Of a DNA stretch of 64,000 nucleotides, positions 25,783-34,815 are shown one piece after another (position 1 is the stretch's first letter; each line of letters opens with the position of its first letter). The DNA comes from Bacillota bacterium. Its GTDB lineage: Bacteria; Bacillota; Clostridia; DSM-8532. A program made the position numbers and the translations under genes. The notes under the pieces were generated by a model. The model ran no database searches and was not told the origin of the DNA. It saw nothing but the letters and a program-made list of their open reading frames with translations. Location of the stretch: NCBI GenBank assembly GCA_023443745.1, contig JAEZTB010000042.1, positions 1 to 64,000 on the forward strand, given 5' to 3'.

Positions 25783-26479
25783 AAAGTGCAGCACCCAGCC
25801 AGAAACCATGAACAAGAAGAAGCATGATTATTGTAAAAACTGACAATGGCTGCACAATGAGCCGGCATACCCAGTAGAAGGGCAAAAATCCACACAATAC
25901 GCTTAGCCAGGGTATATGAGCAAGATCAGCCAAGGCAGTTATCATGAGACCGCTCAAGCCTTTAGCATAGGTCAACCCCTTTACCTTGTTATCAGAAATA
26001 AGAAAAAGAATGAGCCCTACTATGATGCTTTCAATTCCCATCACGAGACTCAGGAGCGATAGCCTTAGACCATCCAATTCATTAATATCTAAAATAGAAT
26101 ATCCCAAAAGCGTGTAAAGGATACTTGATAAAAATGGCAGTAGGAGCCGGTTTCCCAGGTAACCCCAGTAACCTAAAGGGGTGATACTTATGAGGTCGGT
26201 AATGCGCTCATCCCTGTCATCAATCATGATAAAGCCTGTTACAGCGCCTAACATCATGGGCGAAATGAAAAGTACCATGGATAGGATATATCCATAATAG
26301 AGGGTGAGGTCAAAGCCTGTCTCACGATACAGAATAGGCACACCAAAGAGAAGCATGAGCTTAATGGCCGTCAGAGCCAATAAAGGAACGAAGAAGATTA
26401 AAGCTAAAATCGGCTCTCTGAGGAGTCTTTTAATATCTGCCAGAAGTTGTTGTTTCATCGTAATCCCCTTCATCCTCAT
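25763..26479 (-). CDS. ABC-2 type permease (second permease)
   Basis: 238-aa membrane protein with about six hydrophobic segments and a DDRDERITDLISITPLGYWGY stretch typical of ABC-2 permeases of the drug-exporter type. The first ATG overlaps the previous gene's TGA (ATGA), with GAGGAGG just before it; an ATG two codons later has better spacing. It pairs with the permease at 26476 and the ATPase at 27171. Confidence 0.82.
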   Translation of the reverse strand: MRMKGITMKQQLLADIKRLLREPILALIFFVPLLALTAIKLMLLFGVPILYRETGFDLTLYYGYILSMVLFISPMMLGAVTGFIMIDDRDERITDLISITPLGYWGYLGNRLLLPFLSSILYTLLGYSILDINELDGLRLSLLSLVMGIESIIVGLILFLISDNKVKGLTYAKGLSGLMITALADLAHIPWLSVLCGFLPFYWVCRLIVQPLSVFTIIMLLLVHGFWLGAALFKAHKS

Positions 26480-27174
26480 TCCTCCTCTGAAACCAGCATC
26501 TTAGAATAGGTACGCTGGGTGATAAAAAACATTAAGCCCGTTGCCAGAAGAAGAAAGCAGACATCCAGAAGGACGCGTCCTGCTGCCATGCCGAAAAATG
26601 CACCTTGAATCAGCCTTAATCCTGAAACTGAGGGAAAAAGATCAAATATCACAGGATCGGATTTCATGAAGACGGATAGGCACGGCAGAATGATAAGGAG
26701 CATGTACGGAACCACTTTAACAAGGTATTGATTGATGGTTCTGGTAGTGGCTGATATCATAAAACCGTAAAGAGTGAAAAAAGTGGATGAAAGAAGAATC
26801 CCCAATATTAGCAGCCCAAAGTTTACAGGCCCGGAGTAGGTTGCCATGGTGATGGCAAGACCTGCCGCCAAGGAAACCAAAGAGAGTGAGAGAGCTTTGG
26901 ATAAAAGATATTCCCAAGATGCCAATGGTGTAACACCTAAATACTTTATAACACCCTGAACTTTTTCCAGCATGACGATCCCCCCGATAAAGAATAAGCC
27001 TACTAATGAAGGATCGGAAAATACTACCAGCATGATGCCATAAGCTTTAATGCTGCCATCGGGCAGCTTGGTCATGATGACCATATAGATCAGAGTCAGA
27101 AACAGGTAAATCCAATAAAAGCCTTGGCGATATTGAAAGGTGATATCGGATTTTAAAGCGTTTACCAGCCTCAT
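26476..27174 (-). CDS. ABC-2 type permease (first permease)
   Basis: 232-aa membrane protein with six hydrophobic segments; the loop VQGVIKYLGVTPLASWEYLLSKAL has the ABC-2 coupling-helix look. It overlaps both neighbours by 4 bp, so ATPase and both permeases are translated together. The arrangement (one ATPase, two small permeases, upstream TetR regulator) is like the fluoroquinolone-type exporters of Actinobacteria and Firmicutes; the substrate is not known. Confidence 0.82.
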   Translation of the reverse strand: MRLVNALKSDITFQYRQGFYWIYLFLTLIYMVIMTKLPDGSIKAYGIMLVVFSDPSLVGLFFIGGIVMLEKVQGVIKYLGVTPLASWEYLLSKALSLSLVSLAAGLAITMATYSGPVNFGLLILGILLSSTFFTLYGFMISATTRTINQYLVKVVPYMLLIILPCLSVFMKSDPVIFDLFPSVSGLRLIQGAFFGMAAGRVLLDVCFLLLATGLMFFITQRTYSKMLVSEEE

Positions 27175-28025
27175 ATGAGCTCCCTCCCGGTCAATTTAAT
27201 GAATATCTCTTCCAGGCTGGCCTCCTGGCTGTGGATGGTCTGAACGGGATGATTTTTAAGAAGCGCCGTAAAGTCCTCGTTCTGCCCGATCCCATCCAAA
27301 GGATAAATCCCTTCGCAGTTCATATTATTTTTTTCATAAGTTACCTTAACAAGCTTTCTTCCATATTGGAGCTTTAAATTTGCCGGACTGTCTGATACAA
27401 GAATTCTGCCGTCCACCAAAAATGCAACACGGTCACATAGCTGCTCAGCTACCGTCATGTTATGGGTTGTCAGGAAAATGGTTCTGCCCTGTTTCTTCTG
27501 CTCCAGGATTATGTCCTTAATTGTCTTGGCATTGACGGGATCAAGCCCTGATGTGGGCTCGTCAAGAAAGAGAAGCTCCGGGTTGTGTAGAATGGCGCGA
27601 ACAAAATTAAGCCGCATCTTCATTCCCTTTGAAAACCCCTCAACTCTTTGGTCTCTATACGGCATAAGCCCGACTCTGTCCAAGAGTGCGTCTATATGGG
27701 TCTGACAGTTTTGATAGTAAGCTCCGATGGCCTTGAGATTTTCATAGGCCGTAAGCTTTAAATATAGGTTCGGGAAATCAAAGGCCACGCCAACTCTTTC
27801 GAAAAAACTCCTGCCCCACTCCCGCCTTTCTTTGGAGAGAATATTGATGCTTCCCTTATACCCTCTTAGAAGACCAATCAAGATACGCTGTGTGGTGGTT
27901 TTCCCTGAGCCGCTGGGTCCTAAGAAACCAAAAGCCTCTCCTTGACCAATGTCAAAGCTGATGCCCTTAATCGCTTTGTTAGCACTCTTATGATATTGAA
28001 AATCCAAATCTCTCACGTTGATCAT
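27171..28025 (-). CDS. ABC transporter ATP-binding protein
   Basis: 284-aa ATPase with Walker A FLGPSGSGKTT, signature FSKGMKMR, Walker B LLFLDEPTSGLD and the switch in TTHNMTVAEQL. The C-terminal ~70 residues form the extension seen in exporter ATPases. A strong AAGGAGG precedes the ATG. An 18-bp TetR-type operator lies 37 bp upstream. Confidence 0.94.
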   Translation of the reverse strand: MINVRDLDFQYHKSANKAIKGISFDIGQGEAFGFLGPSGSGKTTTQRILIGLLRGYKGSINILSKERREWGRSFFERVGVAFDFPNLYLKLTAYENLKAIGAYYQNCQTHIDALLDRVGLMPYRDQRVEGFSKGMKMRLNFVRAILHNPELLFLDEPTSGLDPVNAKTIKDIILEQKKQGRTIFLTTHNMTVAEQLCDRVAFLVDGRILVSDSPANLKLQYGRKLVKVTYEKNNMNCEGIYPLDGIGQNEDFTALLKNHPVQTIHSQEASLEEIFIKLTGRELI

Positions 28026-28061
28026 ACTGTGACCTCCTTTTCGCTCTATTGACTATTTATT

Positions 28062-28079
28062 AATGATCAGTTGATCGTT
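28062..28079. promoter_or_regulatory. TetR-type operator upstream of the ABC ATPase gene
   Basis: AATGATCA-GT-TGATCGTT is an inverted repeat of 8-bp arms with one mismatch. The same arm recurs in the operator at 28693-28710 before the tetR-type gene. Confidence 0.7.
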
Positions 28080-28094
28080 TTTATGGCAAAAAAA

Positions 28095-28691
28095 TTATGT
28101 CTCCATTAGTCCCATAACTCCAATGATGATAAACAAAAGCATTTCTGTAATGAGCTCGCTCTTTTTTTCCTCATCCTGATAATCACGAATGATAGCAAGA
28201 ATACTGGAAAGAACCTGCTCTGAAATAATGCTTCCCAACTCCTCGGCACAATGGGACTCACTCTCCTTAAGATGTTCCACAAAATGCTCCTTCATGAATC
28301 GGAGGAATTCTTCACGTACTTGTTCATACCTGGTTCCCTGGCTGCAGTTGAGCAGAAGATAAAAGCGTCTTGAGAAGATAGGGGATAACTTTTGAATAAA
28401 GGCTTTAATGGTCTCTCTCCAAACCTCCTTGTTCCCTGACAACAGCATTGGGTCAGCATTTTCCATATCATTATGATTTTTTATCAAATAGATAAAGCCT
28501 TCATATTCGCTTTTGACCAATGCCTCGAAAAGAGCTTCCTTGCTCTCGAAATAGTGGTATAGATTCCCGATGGTGGTTTTGGAAAGCTTGGCTATCTTCC
28601 TTAAAGAAGCTCCCTTAAAGCCTTGCTCAAAGAATATGTTTTCTGCATTTATAAGAATTGCCTGGTAAAGCTCATCTTTCTTTACTTGCAT
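28095..28691 (-). CDS. TetR-family transcriptional regulator
   Basis: 198-aa regulator. The N-terminal HTH is ILINAENIFFEQGFKGASLRKIAKLSKTTIGNLYHYF in spirit (residues about 12-48), with the family's GxSxxxIAxxxxxxxGxxYxxF pattern. The C-terminal helical ligand domain ends in a hydrophobic stretch (LLFIIIGVMGLM). It sits directly upstream of the ABC exporter operon in the same direction. Its promoter and the exporter both carry the AATGATCA operator, so it probably represses itself and the exporter until the exported compound binds. Confidence 0.92.
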   Translation of the reverse strand: MQVKKDELYQAILINAENIFFEQGFKGASLRKIAKLSKTTIGNLYHYFESKEALFEALVKSEYEGFIYLIKNHNDMENADPMLLSGNKEVWRETIKAFIQKLSPIFSRRFYLLLNCSQGTRYEQVREEFLRFMKEHFVEHLKESESHCAEELGSIISEQVLSSILAIIRDYQDEEKKSELITEMLLFIIIGVMGLMET

Positions 28692-28692
28692 T

Positions 28693-28710
28693 AATGATCA
28701 CCTGATTATT
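28693..28710. promoter_or_regulatory. TetR-type operator upstream of the tetR-type gene
   Basis: AATGATCA-CC-TGATTATT, 8-bp arms with one mismatch, overlaps the gene's AGGTGA ribosome binding site and follows the -10 box directly. Confidence 0.7.
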
Positions 28711-28739
28711 ATTATAGTGTTTGAATGTATGGAACACAA
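28711..28739 (-). promoter_or_regulatory. promoter of the tetR-type gene
   Basis: On the minus strand, a perfect TATAAT (28711-28716) lies 17 bp from TTGTGT (28734-28739), a moderate -35 box. Confidence 0.7.
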
Positions 28740-28876
28740 GGACTAATATAAAATAAGTCTTTATTTTCATGCCGCCATCCTATAAAATAGAGATAGTAAG
28801 GCATGTTTGCCCTACATGAAGCAAGGTAGCATATGTAGGAATTCAGAAATTTAAGATTTGGAAGGATGGTAGCATT

Positions 28877-30481
28877 ATGAACCTGGTGAGTGCAGCACTC
28901 CTCACTTTATTACCTATTCTCGTCATTCTTGTCATGTTAATTGTCTTGAAAAAACCCGCCGATATCAGTGGAATCGTGGGTTGGCTAGTTATTTCAGCAG
29001 TAGCGGTAATATTCTTTCAAACCTCCTTTGAGGTCGTCATTCGTTCTACTCTGGCCGGCTTTATTAAGTCCTTTTCCGTTTCACTCATTGTAGCCACCTC
29101 TCTTTTACAGATGGCATACATCGAAAAAACCGGCGCTTTACGAAGAATCATCATCTTTATCAAAACCCTGGCCTCGGAAAACCGTGCCGTTCAGATCATG
29201 ATGATCAATATCGGATTCGGAACTCTTATGGTGTCGGTGGGTGCAACACCCGTATCCCTTCTGCCCCCAATCCTGATAGCCATGGGTTACAGTACCTATG
29301 TAGCCATTGCCCTCCCGGCTATCGGCTATGATGCTCTCTGTACATATTCACTTTTGGGAGCCCCCATTGTTGTTTTTGTAGATCTGGCCAACAACTTTTT
29401 AGGCAAGGGCAATGAAATTACTCTAGCCCAGGCAGGAAGCGTCTTTTATATGTTCCTTCCCGTTGTTTCCACTCTCATAGGCCTTTGTATGCTCTGGATC
29501 GTGGACAAATGGAAGGGAATTCAGGAAGGCTGGCTTCCCTGTCTTATTTCAGGTATTGTTATCGGTGTTGTCTCTTACTTCACCAACAAGGTTGAAAATC
29601 TGGTGGTTTTAACAGGTATCCTCTGCGGTATTGCTGTTATCATCGCCATGGTCATCTATCTTTTGGCTACCGGCAAAAAGGTCATTGACAAAAGCCGCCT
29701 GACCTCAGAAGAACGGGCCTATGAAAAGGCCTATCCCCTATGGAAGGCCGTCATGCCTTGGGCTATTCTGATTGTTGTCATCCTCGCTCTTAATCTTCCC
29801 AAGCCCGTTTTTGATACCCTGTACCGGACACTCACCCTGCCCATCAGAGGCGTATCAGCCGATGGCGCCGGCATCCCGACCCGAGCTCTCTGGAACGCTT
29901 ATACCTGGATTCTGGTCAGCCTCTTGCTTGCTATTCCGTTTATGCGGCCGACAGCCAAGCAGCTTAAGGAAACGGTAAAGGTCTGGTGGAAACGTGCACC
30001 CCGCCCTGTTTTCTCTGCCGCCATTTTCTTCTCCATTGGCGAGATCATGAACATGTCGGGCTTTAGTATGGCAGAAGGCAAATTTGCAACCTCCAGCATG
30101 GTCAAGGCTCTGGCCGATGCTTCGGCACAGTTCTTCCACAATGCCTATGGGGCTATTGTTGCCTTCATTGGCCTATTTGGGGGTTTTCTCACGGGAAGCG
30201 AGGCCTCTACCATAGCCATGTTCTCCAAATATACCATGACCACAGCCACGGGGCTTAATTGGGGCCTTCAAGGACTTCTCATTGCAACAGCCGGTTTGGC
30301 CTTCGGTGGAGGTCTTGCCAGCATTATATCACCGGCCAAGCTTCAAAATGCAGCCGCCTCCATTGACAAGCTCGGAGAGGAAAACAAGGTCATTCGAATC
30401 GCCTTTGTTTTCTCACTGATTTTAACCGGTGTCACTTCTTTGTTTGTGGTGATGCTATTGAATTCAATAGGGGTTAAATAG
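28877..30481 (+). CDS. L-lactate permease (LctP) family transporter
   Basis: 534-aa membrane protein with about 13 hydrophobic segments and the LctP-family stretches IGFGTLMVSVGATPVSLLPP, LPAIGYDALCTYSLLGAPIVV, FGGFLTGSEASTIAMF and GLAFGGGLASIISPAKLQNA. Characterised members take up lactate or glycolate with protons. The exact substrate here is not certain, since several anions are used in the family. GAAGGATG precedes the ATG. It is monocistronic, ended by a strong bidirectional terminator. Confidence 0.87.
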   Translation: MNLVSAALLTLLPILVILVMLIVLKKPADISGIVGWLVISAVAVIFFQTSFEVVIRSTLAGFIKSFSVSLIVATSLLQMAYIEKTGALRRIIIFIKTLASENRAVQIMMINIGFGTLMVSVGATPVSLLPPILIAMGYSTYVAIALPAIGYDALCTYSLLGAPIVVFVDLANNFLGKGNEITLAQAGSVFYMFLPVVSTLIGLCMLWIVDKWKGIQEGWLPCLISGIVIGVVSYFTNKVENLVVLTGILCGIAVIIAMVIYLLATGKKVIDKSRLTSEERAYEKAYPLWKAVMPWAILIVVILALNLPKPVFDTLYRTLTLPIRGVSADGAGIPTRALWNAYTWILVSLLLAIPFMRPTAKQLKETVKVWWKRAPRPVFSAAIFFSIGEIMNMSGFSMAEGKFATSSMVKALADASAQFFHNAYGAIVAFIGLFGGFLTGSEASTIAMFSKYTMTTATGLNWGLQGLLIATAGLAFGGGLASIISPAKLQNAAASIDKLGEENKVIRIAFVFSLILTGVTSLFVVMLLNSIGVK

Positions 30482-30493
30482 CTAATATATTGC

Positions 30494-30534
30494 AAAAAAC
30501 GCCCTCATTTTTTAGTAAAAAATGAGGGCGTTTT
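30494..30534. terminator. bidirectional terminator, permease / motB
   Basis: AAAACGCCCTCATTTTTTA and its complement form an about 18-bp stem with a tiny loop and A/T tails on both sides. It ends the LctP-type gene and the first stator operon. Confidence 0.92.
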
Positions 30535-30570
30535 AATAAAGAGGGTATTTTTTCCCGGGATCCGTTTAAA

Positions 30571-31347
30571 TTAGGGGTTCTCAACTTTCTCAGGCTGAAT
30601 GCCGTTTGGGGTGTCGATAATGTTGTACGAGTCCATTGCCTCAATAAAAAAATCTACACGTCTGTTTTTTGCTCTGCCGTCACTGGTATCATTTGTATCA
30701 ATTGGGTAGAACTCGCTATAACCGACCGCAGAGAACATCTTTGGCTCAAGCTGTGATATCTCAACTATTTGTCTTAGAACATTAACTGCACGGAACGAGG
30801 ATAATTCCCAGTTACTATCATATTTACTGTTTTTTATGGGTCGGTTATCTGTATGCCCTTCTATTCGCACTATTTTAATTGCTTCCCGATACCTTGTAAA
30901 CATTTCTGAAGCCTTGCCAAGAAACGGTTCCGCACTGGAATTGATGTCGGCACTGCCTGATTTGAAAAATACCGAATCCGACACACGCAACAAAATGCGA
31001 TCATTGCCTTGCTTTGTTACGCTCAGCTTTTCAGAAAGTCCTTCTTCCTTAATATATTCTTTTATAGACTCATAAAGCTTATTAAAATTATCTTCTTCGA
31101 ACTGTATAGCATTCTGATCTGGCAATACACCCGTTTGATCTTGAAATACTGATATCATGGGAGTTATATCAACTGTGTTATTTGCTTTTACTTTGTGATT
31201 TACAATACTTTGATTTATCATGGCAAAGGATAAAAGCAGTACGAATACGGCAAGCAAATCAGTCATTAGATCACTATAACTATCCTTCCAATCCGCTTCC
31301 TGGCCATCATCATCATCTTCTTCTAAATCCTCAAATCTACTACTCAT
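30571..31347 (-). CDS. motB: MotB-type stator protein, pair 1
   Basis: 258-aa inner-membrane protein. A short acidic N-terminus precedes one membrane helix with the MotB proton/sodium-site region SYSDLMTDLLAVFVLLLSF (the first Asp is the expected ion-carrying residue; a second Asp is unusual). The C-terminus is an OmpA/MotB peptidoglycan-binding domain (VRIEGHTDNRPI, then SSFRAVNVLRQIVE and NRRVDFFIE). It overlaps motA by 4 bp. In flagellated cells the MotA5B2 unit drives rotation, but no flagellar gene is present in this window. Confidence 0.92.
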   Translation of the reverse strand: MSSRFEDLEEDDDDGQEADWKDSYSDLMTDLLAVFVLLLSFAMINQSIVNHKVKANNTVDITPMISVFQDQTGVLPDQNAIQFEEDNFNKLYESIKEYIKEEGLSEKLSVTKQGNDRILLRVSDSVFFKSGSADINSSAEPFLGKASEMFTRYREAIKIVRIEGHTDNRPIKNSKYDSNWELSSFRAVNVLRQIVEISQLEPKMFSAVGYSEFYPIDTNDTSDGRAKNRRVDFFIEAMDSYNIIDTPNGIQPEKVENP

Positions 31348-32180
31348 AGTTGATTAGCTACCTCCCTCCCTCTGATCATTTCTTCTTCTGTTTTTACTTC
31401 CGGTTCTTCTAAGCTTATATTGGCATATGAATACAACTCTTCTTTTATTAATTTTGGATTTTTCCCTTGCTGAATAGCCGCAAGACCCTCAATTAGAATA
31501 TCTCTTCTTTCTGTTTCTTCCTGGCTCATATTCTTTAATCTCTTTGCTAATGGTGCAAATATGATATTAGCTAAAAAGCCTCCATAAAAAGACGAAACCA
31601 GCTCCAAGGCCATGTTAGGTCCTAACGAAGTCGGGTCGTCCAAATTGGTTAACATAGGTATAAGGCCTACATATGTTCCAACAAGCCCCAGTGCCGGTGC
31701 CGTAATTGCCAGCATATCCAGCATTGCAGCCCCTTTTTTATGTCTTTTCCGCATGAAGTGTGTTTCGCCCAATAACAGGTTTCTAAGCTGTTCCTCATCT
31801 ATACCATCCACTATTAGCGATACGCCTTTTCTTAAAAACGGATCATCACTATACCGATCTATATGATCTTCAAGAGCCAGTAAGCCTTCTCTTCTTGATA
31901 TCTCTGCAAGCTTAACCAAAGCCATGATATCTTCTTTTTGATTATAGTTTGTCTTTGTAAAAGCCTTTTTTAAAACCGCTCCAAATCTTTTTAGCTCTGA
32001 GGGTGGAAAACCTGTTACGAATGAGCCAAGGGTACCTCCAACAATGATAAAAAGTGAGGGAACATTCACAAACAGATGGAATTGTCCAGACTCTATTATT
32101 CCACTTAACATGAATCCTAAATTCATTAATAATCCAATTAATGTTGATACTCCAATTACTATTTTTCTTTTTTTTGACAT
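31344..32180 (-). CDS. motA: MotA-type stator protein, pair 1
   Basis: 278-aa membrane protein with four hydrophobic segments, the family's VIVGGTLGSFVTGFPPSELK, the charged cytoplasmic loop that meets the rotor, and GLVGTYVGLIPMLTNLDDP. I chose the ATG at 32180, which follows AGGGGG by 9 nt; the open frame continues upstream to 32261 through the structured leader. It forms an ion channel with the MotB protein. Confidence 0.92.
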   Translation of the reverse strand: MSKKRKIVIGVSTLIGLLMNLGFMLSGIIESGQFHLFVNVPSLFIIVGGTLGSFVTGFPPSELKRFGAVLKKAFTKTNYNQKEDIMALVKLAEISRREGLLALEDHIDRYSDDPFLRKGVSLIVDGIDEEQLRNLLLGETHFMRKRHKKGAAMLDMLAITAPALGLVGTYVGLIPMLTNLDDPTSLGPNMALELVSSFYGGFLANIIFAPLAKRLKNMSQEETERRDILIEGLAAIQQGKNPKLIKEELYSYANISLEEPEVKTEEEMIRGREVANQL

Positions 32181-32212
32181 TATTGAATGCCCCCTATAAC
32201 GAGAATAATCGA

Positions 32213-32333
32213 GTTTCAATAGCTCGGGTACCCGCTGCCTTTTGGTGTTACCATTAGGCATTGCCTTTAGACGTTCGCAATCTTTGATTACAGAAACGTT
32301 TCATAGGTAACGGGTGATGATTATAATTGAAAC
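32213..32333 (-). ncRNA. candidate structured leader of motA, pair 1
   Basis: In the minus-strand leader, GTTTCAAT (from 32326-32333) pairs perfectly with ATTGAAAC (from 32213-32220), closing about 105 nt. Inside are a 6-bp hairpin GTAATC-AAA-GATTGC, an outer ACGTT/AACGT stem around it, and GTTACC/GGTAAC plus CCCG/CGGG pairings. It matches no riboswitch class I know. It could be a regulatory leader or a chance structure. Confidence 0.4.
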
Positions 32334-32401
32334 GAATATCGACGTTTATATCACATATAGAGTTTTATCGTCTAAATCTATCTATTTGGGCATAAATAAT
32401 G

Positions 32402-32439
32402 CGTTAACTTCGCTAGTAAAAGCGTTAAGATATCGTTAA
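32402..32439 (-). promoter_or_regulatory. three-box response-regulator site, motA pair 1
   Basis: On the minus strand TTAACG occurs three times, at 32434-32439, 32423-32428 and 32402-32407. The steps are 11 and 21 bp, placing all on one helix face, as for OmpR/PhoB-type regulators. The same box pattern is at 36586-36623 before the other motA. Confidence 0.7.
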
Positions 32440-32457
32440 GAAAATCCCCCAGACAAG

Positions 32458-33156
32458 CTATTCGACGTCAACCATTCGATAGCCCACTCCAATCTCTGTT
32501 AAAATGTATTTGGGATCAGCAGGATTTTTTTCAATAATCCTGCGTATATTTGCCATATTCACTCTCAGGATCTGATTGTCGCCGTTATGCTGGCCCCAGA
32601 TCTCTCGCATAATATAGTCGTGAGTTAATACCTTCCCGGCATTTTTTGAAAGAAGTACGATGATTTTATACTCTATAGGTGTTAAATGAATGGGTTCTCC
32701 GCTAAGACTTATGGTTCTTTTCAAGTAATCAATGGTAAGATCGTCTACAGAGAAAATATGCCCCTGCTCCGAGCTGTTTTTAACCATCAAGGTGCGCCGT
32801 ATGACGGTACGAATACGTGCCAGGAGCTCATTATTGCCAAAAGGCTTTGTGATATAATCATCCGCCCCTAAATCCAGCGCTTTTACCTTTTCTTTTTCAT
32901 AATGTCTGGCAGAAACCACAATAATCGGCACATCCGACCATTCCCTGATTCTTTTCAACACTTCAAAACCATCAAAATCGGGAAGGCCCAAATCAAGGAG
33001 AATCAGATCGGGATTGTGGGATGCGGCCAATGATAGGCCTTCATTACCATTGCTTGATTTAATGACTGAATATTCATTCATGGTTAATATGGTGGAAAGA
33101 AAGTTCAGAATCACATTTTCATCTTCTACTATCAATATTTTTTGCTTAAACCCCAT
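32458..33156 (-). CDS. OmpR/KdpE-family response regulator
   Basis: 232-aa regulator. The receiver domain has the acidic pair EDE near residue 13, phospho-acceptor Asp in LILLDLGLPDFDGFEVL, VVSA, and the conserved Lys in DYITKPFG. The C-terminal winged helix carries LTPIEYKIIVLLSKNAGKVLTH and VNMANIRRIIE. Sequence is closest to KdpE. I chose the ATG at 33156, which follows GGAGG by 7 nt. It lies 35 bp after the kinase gene. No kdpFABC potassium pump is present; the neighbours are stator genes. Confidence 0.94.
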   Translation of the reverse strand: MGFKQKILIVEDENVILNFLSTILTMNEYSVIKSSNGNEGLSLAASHNPDLILLDLGLPDFDGFEVLKRIREWSDVPIIVVSARHYEKEKVKALDLGADDYITKPFGNNELLARIRTVIRRTLMVKNSSEQGHIFSVDDLTIDYLKRTISLSGEPIHLTPIEYKIIVLLSKNAGKVLTHDYIMREIWGQHNGDNQILRVNMANIRRIIEKNPADPKYILTEIGVGYRMVDVE

Positions 33157-33191
33157 AAACGAGCCTCCTTCAACATTGACGGTGAACAATG

Positions 33192-34769
33192 TTAAGCATT
33201 TTCCTTAAGCGGTAATCTGAATCTGAAAACTGCACCGTTACTCTTTCTGTTCATTCCCTCAATAGTACCGTTATGAGCTTTTATAATAGTTTTGCAGATA
33301 GACAGTCCAATACCTAACCCACGCGAAGTATCCGTTACTCTTTTTATGTCAGTCATATCCATTGCAAATAGGTTGGGGAGAATGAACTCATCTATTCCTT
33401 GTCCGTTATCAATCACTTCAAATAAAGCAAACTCTGCTTCCTTTTTTACAGTCAACATAATGATAGCGTCCTGCGGTGAGTTTTTTATTGCGTTTTCAAG
33501 GAGATTGATAAGGACCTGAGTGATTAAGGTTGCATCCATAGGAATCAATAATAATTTTCTAGGAACTCGCACATCAATTACCCTGTCAGGAAACCTTTTT
33601 CTGATCAGGGCTATGGCTCCAGCGGTTACTTCTTCCGCTGCCTCCATGCTTTTTCTTACCGTCATGGCATCCCCATGGAGTTTTGTTATGGAAAGAAGAT
33701 TTTCAATCATATGAATCATCCAGTCAGCATCTTCTTTTATTGCTAGAACGAGCTTGTCATGCATTTGTCCGTCTATTACGCCACCCTGCTCCAATATAAC
33801 AGAACTGGCGCCTGATATACAAGTGAGGGGTGTTCTTAAGTCATGAGAAATAGCACGGAGCAAATTGGTTCGCATTTTTTCCTGTTCTGTTTCGAGAAGC
33901 GCTAATTGCTGTTTATCCGATATAATCTGTAACTCCATAGCCAGAGCTACCTGTGCCGTGAGCATGCGTAAAAATATTAAACTATTTTTCCATAGAGGAC
34001 CATTGTGGCAGGAAACACCGATAACGCCCAGGACCTTGCTTTGTGAAACCACGGGTATCTGGAACACAGAACTATTCAAATCTTTTAATGGGTTGCTGAC
34101 TGCTTCCGACGGATGCTCAAAAAACCATTTTGCCTTGTCAAGCTCAGTATCTGAAAAAAACACAGAGTCGTCCTTATCATTGGCTGCATTGATAAAAACT
34201 CCCGTATCCTTTTCCAAAGAACTCTGAGTGTAAAAGACCGCCGACTTTCCAATATAATCAATGATGTATTCCAGGGCCAGATGAATGATAGAATCTATGC
34301 TCTCGGCCACCAGAAGTTTCTGATTGATTTCATACAGTATGGTGGCATGCTGCTCCCGCTCAATGGCCAGCTTGGCTTGTGTTTTCATCTGTATGGTAAC
34401 CGTACTTGTAATCAACGCCACTGACAACATAATTAACAAGGTTATGGGAAATCCGATAGTAAAGCTGAAACCCAAGCGGGGTAAGGTGATCAGATAATCA
34501 TATATTAACACATTGAATACCGAGGCCAGCACGCCATAAACATAACCCTCGGTAATTCGGGATATGATTAATACGGAGAGTAAGTAAATCATGATAGAAT
34601 TTTGATTGCCGATATTCAGCTCATATAAAATCTCCGATATTAAAATGGTCAAGCTTAAAACGCCAACCATTTTAAGCAGGTCCCATAGGCGGCTTTTTTT
34701 CTTCCACCCATCATTATCCAATAGATCCGCAGGCTTTATGGGAGGATTAAACCACGGTAGTTTTATCAT
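33192..34769 (-). CDS. KdpD-like sensor histidine kinase without the N-terminal KdpD domain
   Basis: 525-aa kinase. Residues about 30-125 form the four-helix DUF4118 membrane module of KdpD, followed by a GAF-like domain (about 145-290), a HisKA domain with the phospho-His in LLRAISHDLRTPL, and an ATPase domain with N-box LINLLENAIKNS and G-boxes DNGQGID and GLGIGLSI. The large N-terminal cytosolic KdpD sensor/USP part is missing. I chose the ATG at 34769 (AAGGA 7 nt upstream) over one two codons earlier. It is 40-50 bp after motB pair 2 and probably co-transcribed with it. Confidence 0.93.
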   Translation of the reverse strand: MIKLPWFNPPIKPADLLDNDGWKKKSRLWDLLKMVGVLSLTILISEILYELNIGNQNSIMIYLLSVLIISRITEGYVYGVLASVFNVLIYDYLITLPRLGFSFTIGFPITLLIMLSVALITSTVTIQMKTQAKLAIEREQHATILYEINQKLLVAESIDSIIHLALEYIIDYIGKSAVFYTQSSLEKDTGVFINAANDKDDSVFFSDTELDKAKWFFEHPSEAVSNPLKDLNSSVFQIPVVSQSKVLGVIGVSCHNGPLWKNSLIFLRMLTAQVALAMELQIISDKQQLALLETEQEKMRTNLLRAISHDLRTPLTCISGASSVILEQGGVIDGQMHDKLVLAIKEDADWMIHMIENLLSITKLHGDAMTVRKSMEAAEEVTAGAIALIRKRFPDRVIDVRVPRKLLLIPMDATLITQVLINLLENAIKNSPQDAIIMLTVKKEAEFALFEVIDNGQGIDEFILPNLFAMDMTDIKRVTDTSRGLGIGLSICKTIIKAHNGTIEGMNRKSNGAVFRFRLPLKENA

Positions 34770-34815
34770 ATGCATTTCCTTACTTGCAAATAGACCTCAT
34801 CTCTCAGTATCACTA

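Noticed and set aside
32225..32262. Possible c-di-GMP-I riboswitch
   Set aside because: Only the last part of the motif is similar. The GNRA hairpin and the conserved GGGACGCAAAG core are missing, so I do not assign the class.
32326..32333. ATTGAAAC, the common 3' end of many CRISPR repeats
   Set aside because: Single copy with one inverse copy at 32213-32220; no spacer-repeat array. It is better explained as a stem in a leader RNA.
32365..32372. Sigma-D-like GACGATAA on the minus strand before motA pair 1
   Set aside because: The matching TAAA -35 box is absent at the right distance (GCCC instead).
32458..34769. Calling the two-component pair KdpDE potassium regulators
   Set aside because: The kinase lacks the KdpD cytosolic sensor part, and no kdpFABC is present. 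Similarity to KdpD/KdpE is reported, but not the role.
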